In this document: one piece after another, positions 50,076 through 59,152 of the stretch
How the letters are laid out: each line of letters opens with the position of its first letter
Position numbering within the stretch: position 1 is the stretch's first letter
DNA from: Bradyrhizobium ottawaense
GTDB taxonomy: Bacteria > Pseudomonadota > Alphaproteobacteria > Rhizobiales > Xanthobacteraceae
Direction of reading: 5' to 3'
Assembly (NCBI RefSeq): GCF_002278135.3
Contig: NZ_CP029425.2
Location: 3,138,001-3,202,000, forward strand
DNA length: 64,000 bases
Position numbers and translations under genes: made by a program
Notes under the pieces: generated by a model
What the model saw: only the letters and a program-made list of their open reading frames with translations
Told to the model about the DNA's origin: nothing
The model's database searches: none

Positions 50076-50167
50076 AGCCCTTGACCTAGAGCCCTTGGCA
50101 CCCTTGCCTCCGAGCGGCTTCGGCTTATCTTTGGGCCAACCTTGATCGCCCGAAGGAGGCGCCTGAC

Positions 50168-50833
50168 ATGAGCACGCTGAAACCGCTCCAGATCGATGTC
50201 GTCTCCGATGTGGTGTGCCCCTGGTGCTATATCGGCAAGCACCGGATCGAGAGTGCGCTGGCGCTCGTGCCGGACGTTCCCGTCAAGCTCAATTTCCGCC
50301 CGTTCTTCCTCAATCCCTGGGTGCCGCGCGAGGGCATCAGCCGCGAGGCCTATCTCACCCAGAAGTTCGGCTCGGTCGAAGCCTATAAAGGGATCGCGGG
50401 GCGCGTCGTTACGGCCGCAAGCGAGGAGGGCCTCCTCTACAAGCCCGAGCTGGTCGCGCGTCAGCCCAACACCACCGACTGCCATCGCCTCATCCTGTGG
50501 GCGGAAGCGATCGGCAAGGCGCCCGAGATGAAGCAGCGCCTGATGGAGCTGTATTTCCGCGACGGCGGCGATCTCACCGATGTGAACGTGCTGGTGCAGG
50601 CGGCCGCCGATATCGGCCTCGACGCCGAGGACGTGCGCCGGCGCCTTGCCACCGACGAAGACGTCGCGCGCGTCTCGGCCGATGCGCAGGAGGCCGCCGA
50701 GAAGGGCATCTCCGGCGTGCCGACCTACGTGTTCGCGCAGAAATACGCCGTCTCCGGTGCGCAGGACCCGACCCTGCTCGCGCGCGCCATCCGCCAGGTC
50801 TCGGAGGAGATCAACGCGCAGGCGGCGGAGTAG
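50168..50833 (+). CDS. DsbA family (FrnE-like) oxidoreductase
   Basis: 221 residues, ATG preceded by GAAGGAGG. Thioredoxin fold with an inserted helical domain; active-site CPWC at residues 17-20, then YIGKHRIESALAL. No signal peptide, so cytoplasmic, as for FrnE and 2-hydroxychromene-2-carboxylate isomerase relatives. ISGVPTYVF near the C-terminus is the conserved cis-Pro loop. Its 3' end overlaps the convergent GNAT gene by 23 bases. Confidence 0.9.
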   Translation: MSTLKPLQIDVVSDVVCPWCYIGKHRIESALALVPDVPVKLNFRPFFLNPWVPREGISREAYLTQKFGSVEAYKGIAGRVVTAASEEGLLYKPELVARQPNTTDCHRLILWAEAIGKAPEMKQRLMELYFRDGGDLTDVNVLVQAAADIGLDAEDVRRRLATDEDVARVSADAQEAAEKGISGVPTYVFAQKYAVSGAQDPTLLARAIRQVSEEINAQAAE

Positions 50834-51950
50834 CTTTCGCTGATTTGCGGAGCCGGCGGACCACGTGTCGCGCGCCCTCGTGCGCGGCATTGAGTCCGGC
50901 CAGTGCTGCGTGAATCAGGGCCACGACCGGATCGTGCCGCCGCAGCGGGATCAGCACGTCGCCGACTGCAAAACGCCCGCGCCAGATCGGGTTGATCATG
51001 GGGTGATCGGCGCTCGCGGTGGAATCCGCGCTTGCGATGGCGGGATCGGCGCAGAGATGGCGGGTGAGCTCGATTGTGAGCTGCACGCCCGGCGAATATT
51101 TCGCAAAGCGTTCGTCAATGCCGAGCTTGAAGAAGAAAGCGCGGTCCTGATGGCGCAGCACGATGCCGGCGGCGACCGGGGTCGTCCCGGCGCGAAGCGT
51201 GATGATTTCGCACTGCGCGGTCTCCGCCAGCGCCGGCACCGCGCGGCGAATGAAGGTCGCATCGCCGACATGCTGCACCAGCGCGGTGCCGCGCTTGCCT
51301 TTCCAGCCGCTGGCTTCGAGCTGCAGGAATGTTTCGAGTGCGGGCCCGATCTCGTCAGGCCGGCGTGCGACGTCGAACGTAACAGGGCCGTGCTCTTCGA
51401 GGCGATGGCTTTGTCGGCGCAGCTCCTTGAGCTTCTTGGTGCCGAGTGCGTCGCGCAGTAGCGTTTCGTCATCCTGCGTCGCATCGAGGCTGGCGCGGAT
51501 GTAGGAGGAAAGCACGCGCGGCTTCAGGCCGTCGCGGGCCAGGACCTGCTTAAGCGCAGTCATCGCAGCGCCGTCGAGCGCGACGTCGTTGAGCACGAGC
51601 GCATGCGCGCCGGCCTCGCGCGCCCGCCGCAACAGTTGCGTCGCCGCCTCGATCGGGGCGTCGCGGTCGATCAGCGGACTGCACAGGGTGCCGTAGGGAT
51701 GCGCGCTCACCAGCGCGGGCAGGGGAATCTTCAGGGCGCGCCACAGCGAGATCACCGGCATCAGCCCGATCAGCCGGGTCGACGCGCCGTCGAAAGCGGG
51801 CAATGCCGAAGCTGCGGTGCGGCCGCGCGCGGTGGCGCTGACGGCGAGCTCCCAGGCGGGCAGGTAATATCCGTTCGGCTCGATCGCGCGCTGCGCGAGC
51901 GCGCGCCATTGGCCGGGATCGATCGCTGTAAGCGGGACGCGCGCCGCCAT
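50811..51950 (-). CDS. GNAT/CelD-like acetyltransferase
   Basis: 379 residues from ATG 51950 (AAAGGA upstream); GTG 52004 is an alternative. The C-terminal half has the GNAT-like FemX/CelD domain (KLKELRRQSHRLEEHGPVTF, ALETFLQLEASGWKGKRGTA, FFFKLGIDERFAKYSPGVQL), proposed to transfer acyl groups in exopolysaccharide or cellulose-related pathways. The N-terminal half has a diverged second copy of the fold. No polysaccharide genes are adjacent, so the substrate is open. Confidence 0.8.
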   Translation of the reverse strand: MAARVPLTAIDPGQWRALAQRAIEPNGYYLPAWELAVSATARGRTAASALPAFDGASTRLIGLMPVISLWRALKIPLPALVSAHPYGTLCSPLIDRDAPIEAATQLLRRAREAGAHALVLNDVALDGAAMTALKQVLARDGLKPRVLSSYIRASLDATQDDETLLRDALGTKKLKELRRQSHRLEEHGPVTFDVARRPDEIGPALETFLQLEASGWKGKRGTALVQHVGDATFIRRAVPALAETAQCEIITLRAGTTPVAAGIVLRHQDRAFFFKLGIDERFAKYSPGVQLTIELTRHLCADPAIASADSTASADHPMINPIWRGRFAVGDVLIPLRRHDPVVALIHAALAGLNAAHEGARHVVRRLRKSAKATPPPAR

Positions 51951-52120
51951 GGCATCCTTTCTCGATGCCGCATGGATCGCTGCCTGCTGCGCGATGTCGA
52001 CCACGTCCCCTCGTCCCGTTCACGCGGGCAAATGCCGCGTCACGTGGCCATGCTTAGCCCAAAGATTGGAAAATACCGTTGGGACGCGGCTCCAATTCGA
52101 CCGGTAATGTTAACGTCTCG

Positions 52121-52146
52121 TTGAGCATCCGGTGCCGGATGCTCAA
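52121..52146 (-). terminator. Terminator-like perfect hairpin after ccoG
   Basis: TTGAGCATCCGG / CCGGATGCTCAA with a 2-base centre forms a perfect 12-pair palindrome 10 bases past the ccoG stop codon. No clear T-tract follows. It may end the ccoG transcript before the GNAT gene. Confidence 0.6.
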
Positions 52147-52155
52147 CGCAGATCC

Positions 52156-53595
52156 CTATTTGTCGCCGGGCAGGAAGTGATCACGGGCGCTCGCCCGTCC
52201 GCCGCTGGCGGTATCGGTGATCGTGACCTCGACATCGCGCGAGCTCTTCGGCAGATCGGCAGGCCCGACCTGCACCGACAGCCTGACCTCGCGGGTCTGG
52301 TCCTGCCCGACTTCTACGACGGGCTTGCCATCCGGAGCGACTTCAACGCCTGCGACTCGGATGTTCGCGCCGGGCAGTCCGGAGACCTCGATCGCAAACG
52401 ATCGCTGTGCGCCCTTGTTGAGAATGCGCACGGTGTAATCGTTGCGGACCCCGCCGTCCGAGAGCTGAACGAACAGCGGATTGCGCTCGTGCAGCACGTT
52501 GACGTCCATGGTCGCGCGCGTGGCGAGGGTGTAGACCATGATGGTGCCGACGATGGCAATGGCTGCGGTATAGATCAGCGTGCGCGCGCGGACGATGCGA
52601 TAGATCGGCGGCTTGCCGTCGCGCCGGCGCTGCATGTTGATATCGGTATCGTAGCCGATCAGGCCCTTGGGCCGGCCGATCTCGCGCATGACGTTGTCGC
52701 AGGCATCGATGCAGAGGCCGCACTGGATGCAGCCGAGCTGGATGCCGTGGCGGATGTCGACGCCAGTCGGGCAGACGTTGATGCATTGGTGGCAGTCGAC
52801 GCAATCGCCGGCGAAATCGCCATGGGCGCGGGCAGCTTCCGCCTTCTTCACCGACATGCGCGGCTCTCCGCGGTCGCGGCGATAGGTGACGTTGAGCGCC
52901 CATTCGTCGGTCAAAGCCGCCTGGATGCGCGGCCACGGGCACATGTAGATGCACATCTGCTCGCGGGCGTGGCCGGCAAAGACATAGGTCGTCGCGGTCA
53001 GGATGCCGATCCAGAGATAGGCGATGAACGGGGCCTGGAAGGTGGCGAGCTCCTTCACCAGCGTCGGCGCGTCGTCGAAATACAGCACCCAGGCGCCGCC
53101 GGTCCACCAGGCGATCATGATCCAGAGAAAGTGCTTCAGCGCCACCTTCCGGATGTGGTCGAACGTCCAGTAGCGCTTGTCGCCCTGCATGCGCTCGCGC
53201 CGGTCGCCTTCGACCCAGCGCTCGACGGCGTAGAACAGGTCGGTCCACACCGTCTGCGGGCACAAATAGCCGCACCACAGTCGCCCCGCGACTGCATTCA
53301 TCAGGAACAGGGCCATCGCCGCGATGATGAGCAGACCGGTGAAGTAATACACCTCCTGCGGCCACAGCTCGATGAAGAAGAAATAGAAGCGGCGATGCGG
53401 CAAGTCGATCAGCACGGCCTGGTCGGGCAGGCCGGGTCCGCGATTCCAGCGCATGAATGGCAAGAGATAATAGATCCCGAGCGTGACGCACAGGATCGCC
53501 CATTTGATGCGGCGGAACGGGCCGTGGACCGATTGAGGATAGACCTTCCTGCGCTTCTCGTAGAGAGGTCCTTCGATGAAGGTGTCGTCGGTCAT
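52156..53595 (-). CDS. ccoG: Cytochrome c oxidase accessory protein CcoG (FixG/RdxA)
   Basis: CcoG is a membrane protein with two 4Fe-4S clusters needed to assemble the cbb3 oxidase copper centre, apparently by reducing Cu(II). The 479 residues show several transmembrane helices in the first 220, then the paired cluster motif (CVDCHQCINVCP and CIQCGLCIDACD), a further transmembrane helix near 340, and a C-terminal periplasmic Ig-like domain. Other conserved stretches: YLCPQTVWTDLFYAVERWVE and MCIYMCPWPRIQAALTDEWA. No ccoNOPQ genes are beside it. It lies 31 bases downstream of the BigR-like repressor gene. Confidence 0.95.
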   Translation of the reverse strand: MTDDTFIEGPLYEKRRKVYPQSVHGPFRRIKWAILCVTLGIYYLLPFMRWNRGPGLPDQAVLIDLPHRRFYFFFIELWPQEVYYFTGLLIIAAMALFLMNAVAGRLWCGYLCPQTVWTDLFYAVERWVEGDRRERMQGDKRYWTFDHIRKVALKHFLWIMIAWWTGGAWVLYFDDAPTLVKELATFQAPFIAYLWIGILTATTYVFAGHAREQMCIYMCPWPRIQAALTDEWALNVTYRRDRGEPRMSVKKAEAARAHGDFAGDCVDCHQCINVCPTGVDIRHGIQLGCIQCGLCIDACDNVMREIGRPKGLIGYDTDINMQRRRDGKPPIYRIVRARTLIYTAAIAIVGTIMVYTLATRATMDVNVLHERNPLFVQLSDGGVRNDYTVRILNKGAQRSFAIEVSGLPGANIRVAGVEVAPDGKPVVEVGQDQTREVRLSVQVGPADLPKSSRDVEVTITDTASGGRASARDHFLPGDK

Positions 53596-53626
53596 GCCGC
53601 GCTCCCGCGTTTGCGCCGGCGAAGTC

Positions 53627-53944
53627 CTAGGGTGCGCAGAAGAGGCGGTACAGCGTCTCCAGCACCGCGCGGACTTCCCGGCTCGCGATGCTGTAGTATA
53701 TCGTCTGGCCGTCCCGCCTGGGTTTGACCAGGCTCAATGCGCGCATCTTGCCGAGATGCTGCGATAGCGCCGCCGAGGACAGGCCCGCGATCTCGGCGAG
53801 TTCGCCGACGGACTTTTCGCCGTCCAGCATGTTGCAGAGAACCAGCAGGCGCTTGGGATTGCCCATAGCGGTGAGGAGGCGGGAGGCCTCTTCGGCCTTC
53901 TCCTCCAGAGCGAGCAATTCCTGATTGCGGGGCTTGCGGTTCAT
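53627..53944 (-). CDS. bigR: BigR-like ArsR family persulfide-sensing repressor
   Basis: 105 residues with the winged helix of ArsR/SmtB proteins (SVGELAEIAGLSSAALSQHL, then GKMRALSLVKPRRDGQTIYY). The arsenic motif ELCVCDL is missing. Instead there are exactly two Cys, at 37 (VLCNMLD) and 103 (LFCAP), placed as in BigR and SqrR, which form a disulfide or polysulfide bridge when sulfide is high and then leave DNA. It diverges from the sulfur-transport genes at 54038, as bigR does elsewhere. The role as sulfide sensor is therefore well supported by family knowledge. Confidence 0.85.
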   Translation of the reverse strand: MNRKPRNQELLALEEKAEEASRLLTAMGNPKRLLVLCNMLDGEKSVGELAEIAGLSSAALSQHLGKMRALSLVKPRRDGQTIYYSIASREVRAVLETLYRLFCAP

Positions 53945-53950
53945 GGTCGG

Positions 53951-53978
53951 CTAGTATATTAGTATATTCGAAAATAAG
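53951..53978. promoter_or_regulatory. Probable BigR operator (AT-rich direct and inverted repeats)
   Basis: AGTATATT occurs twice in tandem (53953-53968), followed by CGAAAATAAG. The AT-rich, partly palindromic stretch lies between the divergent repressor and transporter genes and overlaps the repressor start region. BigR sites in other bacteria are also AT-rich palindromes; binding here is inference. Confidence 0.55.
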
Positions 53979-54037
53979 AAACAACTGAAATAAGGGTATC
54001 GCCGCCCGTGAAGGGCACTCTCAGTCCGGAGGGTCGA

Positions 54038-54466
54038 ATGGTTGCAACGTCTTTCACGCCAATGGCTTCGCTCGTGGGCGGCGCGCTGATCGGCCTGCCC
54101 GCCGTTCTGCTGATGTGGGCGAAGGGACGGGTCGCCGGCGTCAGCGGCATCGCGGCAAGGTTGTTTCCGCCCTATGAGGACGGCGAGTTCGCCGGACGGC
54201 TGGCCTTCGTCGCCGGTCTTGTCGCCGCACCCGTGCTGGTGCGGCTCGCCACCGGAAGCCTGCCGTCGCAGACGATCGAGGCGGGCACGGCAATCCTGGT
54301 TGTCGGCGGCCTGCTCACCGGCTTTGGCTCGGTGTGGGGCAGCGGCTGCACCTCGGGCCACGGCGTCTGCGGCCTGTCGCGGCTCTCCACGCGTTCGCTG
54401 GTCGCGACCGTGACCTTCATGGCAGCCGGCATGGCGACCGTCTTCGTGATGCGGCATTGGAGCTGA
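54038..54466 (+). CDS. YeeE/YedE family sulfur-transport protein, first half
   Basis: 142 residues from ATG 54038 (CGGAGGG 5 bases upstream). Three or four transmembrane segments and the motif GSVWGSGCTSGHGVCGLSRL, whose Cys resembles those lining the thiosulfate path of TsuA/YeeE. This is the N-terminal half of a transporter that is a single chain in some species; the next gene is the C-terminal half. Substrate is probably thiosulfate or another sulfur compound. Confidence 0.88.
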   Translation: MVATSFTPMASLVGGALIGLPAVLLMWAKGRVAGVSGIAARLFPPYEDGEFAGRLAFVAGLVAAPVLVRLATGSLPSQTIEAGTAILVVGGLLTGFGSVWGSGCTSGHGVCGLSRLSTRSLVATVTFMAAGMATVFVMRHWS

Positions 54467-54471
54467 CGCCG

Positions 54472-54939
54472 ATGGCCATTCTCGTTCAATTCGTGATCGG
54501 CCTGGTCTTCGGTCTCGGCCTAATCGTCTCCGGAATGTCCGACCCGGCGAAGGTTCTGAACTTCCTCGACGTCGGCGGCATTCCGGCGGGGACGTGGGAT
54601 GCGAGCCTTGCCTTCGTGATGGCCGGCGCGGTGGCCGTGACCTTCATCGGCTTCAATCGCGTCCTGCGGCGCGCGCGTCCGTTCTTTGCCGAACGATTTT
54701 TCCTCCCGACGCGAAACGATATCGATCTCAGAATCGTCGCAGGTCCGGCGATCTTCGGTATCGGCTGGGGACTGGCCGGCTTCTGTCCGGGGCCGGCGCT
54801 GACCGCGCTCGGGTTCGGGTCTTCTTCGGCCTTCATCTTCGTCGCGGCGATGTGTGCCGGCATGGTGCTCGCACGCTTTGTCGCTCACCTGCCGTCGCTG
54901 ACGCGCTTCGTCGCGCCGGCCGATCCGCTCGAAACCTGA
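54472..54939 (+). CDS. YeeE/YedE family protein (DUF6691), second half
   Basis: 155 residues from ATG 54472, 5 bases after the first-half gene. Four transmembrane segments; key motifs MSDPAKVLNFLDVGGIPAGT and FGIGWGLAGFCPGPALTALG, the second carrying the conserved Cys of the pore. Together with the first half it should form one membrane transporter. Same operon as the AhpD-like gene. Confidence 0.88.
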   Translation: MAILVQFVIGLVFGLGLIVSGMSDPAKVLNFLDVGGIPAGTWDASLAFVMAGAVAVTFIGFNRVLRRARPFFAERFFLPTRNDIDLRIVAGPAIFGIGWGLAGFCPGPALTALGFGSSSAFIFVAAMCAGMVLARFVAHLPSLTRFVAPADPLET

Positions 54940-54962
54940 AGTCACTGCAGAGAGTAAAGACC

Positions 54963-55319
54963 ATGGACAAGAACTATCCCGACATCGTCAGGCAAATCTC
55001 CGCCAATATGCGCAAGCTGCGGAGCGACATTCCCGAGACAATGAAGGGATTTTCCGCACTCGCCCAGGCCGCCACGCGGGACGGCGCGCTGGACAAGAAG
55101 ACCAAGGAGCTGATGGCGCTGGCGCTCGGTGTCGCCGCGCGTTGTGACGGCTGCATCGGCTTTCACACCGAAGCCCTCGTCAAGCTCGGCGCGACGCGTC
55201 AGGAGGTCGAGGAGACGCTCGGCATGGCCGTCTACATGGGCGGCGGACCGTCGCTGATGTACGCGGCGGACGCGATCGCGGCCTACGAGCAGTTCCAGCA
55301 GCAATCCGTCGCCGCCTGA
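54963..55319 (+). CDS. AhpD-like carboxymuconolactone decarboxylase family protein
   Basis: 118 residues of the CMD/AhpD fold. It has the peroxidase-type active site ALGVAARCDGCIGFHTEAL (CxxC plus His), so it is more likely a thiol-dependent reductase than a decarboxylase. It closes the transporter operon 23 bases after its stop. A role in handling peroxide or persulfide stress fits the BigR context; inference. Confidence 0.87.
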   Translation: MDKNYPDIVRQISANMRKLRSDIPETMKGFSALAQAATRDGALDKKTKELMALALGVAARCDGCIGFHTEALVKLGATRQEVEETLGMAVYMGGGPSLMYAADAIAAYEQFQQQSVAA

Positions 55320-55338
55320 TCCGATTCAATCACGTGAC

Positions 55339-55367
55339 GGGACCGGGCGATTGTCTCGCCCGGTCCC
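55339..55367. terminator. Bidirectional terminator hairpin
   Basis: Perfect 12-base-pair stem (GGGACCGGGCGA / TCGCCCGGTCCC) with a 5-base loop between convergent genes ending at 55319 and 55388. No long T-tract, but the stem is very stable. Confidence 0.75.
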
Positions 55368-55387
55368 GCCCATGCTGGATCTAGCAA

Positions 55388-55714
55388 CTACCAGCGGTCG
55401 CCGACACCGACGCCCACGCTGACACCGGGCGCGCGAATGCCGACGCCGCCGCGCGGCCCGTCATCCCAGTCGCGATAGGTGCGTCGCTCATAATAGCGAT
55501 CGCGCGGCATGGAATTGTAGGAATCGCGCACGATCACGCGCGAACCACCGCGCGTGCGATAGCAGCGGCCGGCGTCGTCGCAGACAAGCCGGACCTGCTG
55601 GACGAGATCCGAATTGGTGTACTCGCTGCTCGTGTAGATATCGGAAGCCTTCGCACTCGACGCCGCCGCCAAAGCACCGACGCCAGCCAAAAGCGCAATC
55701 GTAAACGTCTTCAT
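55388..55714 (-). CDS. Exported hypothetical protein with Gly-rich tail
   Basis: 108 residues from ATG 55714, preceded by GGAGGACAGG. Signal peptide to about residue 23 (AKASD). The middle holds Cys in RLVCDDAGRCYRTR, followed by Tyr/Arg-rich stretches (RDRYYERRTYRDWDD) and a terminal GVSVGVGVGDRW. Resembles small YMGG-like periplasmic proteins of Bradyrhizobium. Function unknown. Confidence 0.65.
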   Translation of the reverse strand: MKTFTIALLAGVGALAAASSAKASDIYTSSEYTNSDLVQQVRLVCDDAGRCYRTRGGSRVIVRDSYNSMPRDRYYERRTYRDWDDGPRGGVGIRAPGVSVGVGVGDRW

Positions 55715-55827
55715 CCTGTCCTCCACCGAAACTGCCCTCGGCGGTAACAAGAAGGGGAGGCGGCGATCGTTCCCGATTGCGATGCTGGTTTTTCCCGGAA
55801 CCGGAGCTTTGTTGCGCGGATTCGCTG

Positions 55828-56232
55828 CTAGATCGGCTCGTAGGTCTCCGTTCCGCAGATATCGTCGGCTTCCGCCCGGCGGCGGTCGACCACCTTTCCG
55901 CCCGATATCGTCACGATGTAGGTCTGGGCGCCGAGCGAGGTGCCGGTCGCGGAGGTGAGCTGGGCGCGGACGCAGGCGGTCCAGCCGGGCCCTCGTACCT
56001 CGCGATGGGGCGAAGCGACGTGCACCTCGCGCGGATAGGAGGTGGCGAGGAAGACGACGTCGATCTGCTCGCGCACCAGGCGCTTGACGTCGGGAGGCGC
56101 TTCGGGCGGCGGCTGCTCGGTTTCCTTCATGCGCATGAATTCCGGCACTGGGGCGCGGCTGTCGGCAACGCCGCAGGCGCCGAGCGCGAGCGCGCCGGCG
56201 AGCAGCGCCGCATGAGCAATGATCCGCAACAT
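55828..56232 (-). CDS. Small lipoprotein, unknown
   Basis: 134 residues from ATG 56232. Lipoprotein signal with lipobox LGAC (about residue 20). The mature part begins GVADSRAPVPEFMRMKETEQ and contains EVRGPGWTACVRAQLTSATG; several Pro and Arg. No family name known to me. Confidence 0.65.
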   Translation of the reverse strand: MLRIIAHAALLAGALALGACGVADSRAPVPEFMRMKETEQPPPEAPPDVKRLVREQIDVVFLATSYPREVHVASPHREVRGPGWTACVRAQLTSATGTSLGAQTYIVTISGGKVVDRRRAEADDICGTETYEPI

Positions 56233-56409
56233 CCGTGAAGGTCCCCTGCGGGCCAACAGATAGGCAGGAATGCGATCCGGCGAAGTCCCCGGCGATCAAG
56301 ATTTGCTGAAGTCTTTATGGAAGCCTTGATGGAATCCTTGGAACTCGCGGCATTTCATATTCCGGAATTGCAGGCTAAGTTTGTACCCCAGACGAGGGGG
56401 ATTGCACCA

Positions 56410-56634
56410 ATGAGGATTTTGGTCATCGCGGCCGCGGTCATGGCGCTGACGGTTGCCTCGGCGCAGGGGCAGGGCCGGCGGCCACCCAATGACGGAGCCA
56501 AACCGGCGGACAACAAGCCCAAGGTCGACGAGAAAGCCTACAAGGCCGCGCTCGAGCGCATTCCCGAGCCCAAGGACAAGTACGACCCTTGGGGCGGGGC
56601 CCGGCCGAGTGAGCCCGCCAAGAAGCCGAAATAG
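56410..56634 (+). CDS. Small exported protein of the DPWGG family, copy 1
   Basis: 74 residues from ATG 56410. Signal peptide about 1-21 (ASAQG). The mature part carries KAYKAALERIPEPK and YDPWGGARPSEPAKKPK, which align with the protein at 60420 (AYKETLKKIPDSK and NDPWGGMRSDPPK). The shared pattern is (D/E)KAYK-x2-L-x-(R/K)IP-x2-K-x3-DPWGG-x-R. It is 13 bases upstream of the PQQ dehydrogenase gene, so probably co-transcribed. Function unknown. Confidence 0.6.
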   Translation: MRILVIAAAVMALTVASAQGQGRRPPNDGAKPADNKPKVDEKAYKAALERIPEPKDKYDPWGGARPSEPAKKPK

Positions 56635-56647
56635 AGCGAGGGAAGCG

Positions 56648-58683
56648 TTGCGGAGCAGCCTGCGAATTCCGATCGGGCTCGTTGCGCTGCTGCTGATTGC
56701 CGTGCGGCCAAGCGCGGCCTGGGAGAGTTGGGGCGGCGATGCCGGCGGCTCGCGCTTCTCGCCACTGCAACAGATCACGCCCGACAATGTCGGCAATCTG
56801 GTTCGGGCCTTCGAATTCCGCACCGGCGATCTTGCGGTGCGTCCGCCGGAGGTGATGCGGCGAACCAAATTCCAGGCAACGCCGCTGTTCGTCGAGGACA
56901 GCCTGATCTTCTGCTCGCCCTTCAACGAGGTGATTGCGCTCGATCCCGGCACAGGCGCGCAGAAATGGCGTTACGATCCGAAGATCGCGACCAATCAGCG
57001 TCCCGCCAATCGTTACGTCTGCCGCGGCGTCACCCACTGGACCGACGATGAGGCGCCCGCGAATGCCGCCTGCCGATCGCGCATCTTCATGGGCACGAAC
57101 GACGTCCGCCTGATCGCGCTGGACGCGAAGACGGGAATTCCCTGTGCCGGTTTCGGCAATGGCGGCGAGGTGAACCTCGATATCGGCATGGCCCTGGAAT
57201 GGCCCGGCGAGTTCCAGATCACCTCGCCGCCCGCCGTTGGCCGGGGTGTCGTCGTGGTGGCTCCTCGATCTCCGACAACCGACGCGTCGATGCGCCGAGC
57301 GGCGTCGTACGTGCGTTCGACGCGCGCAGCGGCCGGGCGCGCTGGACCTTCGAGCCGCTCAAGCGTGACGGCATCGAAGCCGGGCACGCCAACGTCTGGG
57401 CGCCGATGTCGGTCGACGCGGCGCGCGGCCTGGTGTTCCTGCCGACGTCCTCGCCGTCGCCGGATTTCTGGGGCGGCAAGCGGCCGGGCAACAACGAACA
57501 CGCCAATTCGGTGGTCGCTTTGCGTATCGAGACCGGCGAGCTCGCATGGGCATTCCAGACCGTGCATCACGACGTCTGGGATTACGATCTGGCGGCGCAG
57601 CCGACGCTCGCGCGCCTCGATGCCGGTGACGGCCAGCGCGACGTCGTGATCCAGCCGACCAAGCAGGGTTTTGTCTTCGTGCTCGACCGCGATACCGGCA
57701 AGCCGGTCTGGCCGGTGGAAGAACGCGCGGTGCCGCAGGGCGGCGCGGACGGGGAGGCGTTGTCGCCGACGCAGCCGTTTCCGACGCATGTGCCGGCGCT
57801 GACGTCGCAGACGATCTCGACCGACGACGCGCTCTCGCCGTTGCCGGAACTGCGCCGCTCGTCCTGCGAGCGCCAGTTCACGGAGGCGCGCAACGAGGGT
57901 CTGTTCACGCCGCCTTCCGTGCGGGGCACGCTGGAGTTTCCCTTCACCGGCGGCGGCGTGAACTGGGGCGGCGCGGCCTTCGATCCGGTCCGGCAGATTC
58001 TCTACGCCAACACCGGGCGCGCCGTTCATCTCATCAGGCTGATCCCGCGCGCGGAGGCCGCCGGATTCAATCCGCCGCCGGGTCATGATTTCGGCCAGCA
58101 GCGCGGCGCGCCGTTTGCGATGTCGCGCGCGGTGATGATGTCGCCGCTCGGTCTGCTCTGCAACAAGCCGCCCTGGGGCGAGATGGTTGCGGTCGATCTG
58201 AAGGCCGGCAAGATCCTCTGGCGCTCGACGGTCGGCACCACCGAAGATCTGGCGCCGCTCGGCGCGCCGCTGCCCTGGGGTGCGCCTCTCGTCAACGGAC
58301 TGGCGGTCACGGCGGGCGGTCTCGTCTTCACCGGCGCGATGGATGCTTATCTGCGCGCCTTCGATGCGCGAAGCGGCAAGGAGCTGTGGCAGGGACGGCT
58401 GCCGGTGCCCGGCGTCGCCAATCCCATGACCTATCTGTGGAAGGGCGAGCAATATGTCGCGATCGGCGCCGGCGGCCACTCCGAAGCTGGCACCTCGATC
58501 GGCGACAGCGTGGTTGCGTTCCGCTTGGCGCGGCCGGGCGAGGCGCCGACATTGTGGTCGCGCACCATCGATCGTCCCGGTGGACGATTTTTTTGGGCAT
58601 CCGCAGTGATCGGAATCGGGATCGCCGCGCTCGTGATCGCAAGCCTGCGCTGGCGTCGCCGTCGTCGTATCACGCAATCATAA
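56648..58683 (+). pseudogene. PQQ-dependent dehydrogenase (glucose/quinate type), frameshifted
   Basis: Two reading frames join to one family protein of about 678 residues. Frame one runs from TTG 56648 (GAGGGAAG upstream): signal peptide, then WGGDAGGSRFSPLQQITPDN, QATPLFVEDSLIFCSPFNEV and NRYVCRGVTHWTD, up to GVVVV near 57259. Frame two continues with SSISDNRRVDAPSGVVRAFD to 58683, with LLCNKPPWGEMVAVDLKAG and a C-terminal transmembrane helix (about 640-665). One missing G within GTGGTGGCTCC restores the frame. Downstream sequence stays well conserved, so the loss is recent or a sequencing error. A quinoprotein oxidising a sugar or alcohol in the periplasm is expected. Confidence 0.82.
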
Positions 58684-58727
58684 TCGTGTTGTGGATGCGA
58701 TGCGAACGTTCGTTCACATCGAGCGCG

Positions 58728-58976
58728 CTATTGCACGAAGGCGAGGCCGACGCGCTTGTCACTGCGCCAAACTGTGCGACAATTCCGGACGAAATCGTCG
58801 CGCGCGATCGATAGCGTGAACGATTGCGGCAATGTGACGGGGGTGTCGAGGTCGATCGCCGCGCCGCCCGCTGACATGTTTCGCACAGTGCAGGGAATGC
58901 CGCTGCTTTCAAAGGTGATCGTTCCACCCTTGAAAACACGGTACCGCTGCGCTTCACGCTTCTCGATCATCCGCAT
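58728..58976 (-). CDS. PilZ domain protein (c-di-GMP binding)
   Basis: 82 residues from ATG 58976 (58970 also possible). PilZ signature: KREAQRYRV (RxxxR-like) followed by the beta strand and NMSAGGAAIDL (NxSxxG). Single-domain PilZ proteins act as c-di-GMP receptors. Partner unknown. Nothing else in the window links it to c-di-GMP except the motility and adhesin genes. Confidence 0.85.
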   Translation of the reverse strand: MRMIEKREAQRYRVFKGGTITFESSGIPCTVRNMSAGGAAIDLDTPVTLPQSFTLSIARDDFVRNCRTVWRSDKRVGLAFVQ

Positions 58977-59152
58977 TGGTCCATCATGTTGATTGTGAAG
59001 TAGTGCATAGAAATTACGTTGAACTAAACTCAATACTGGCGCTACTTGCACAGCGCTTCAGACTTCGTTTACGACGTTGACGCGGAGAGTCTCTCCGCCG
59101 ACTTTCCTCACACGTTTTTCTTTTGTGGCGCTACGCGCCAATGGAGATACTG

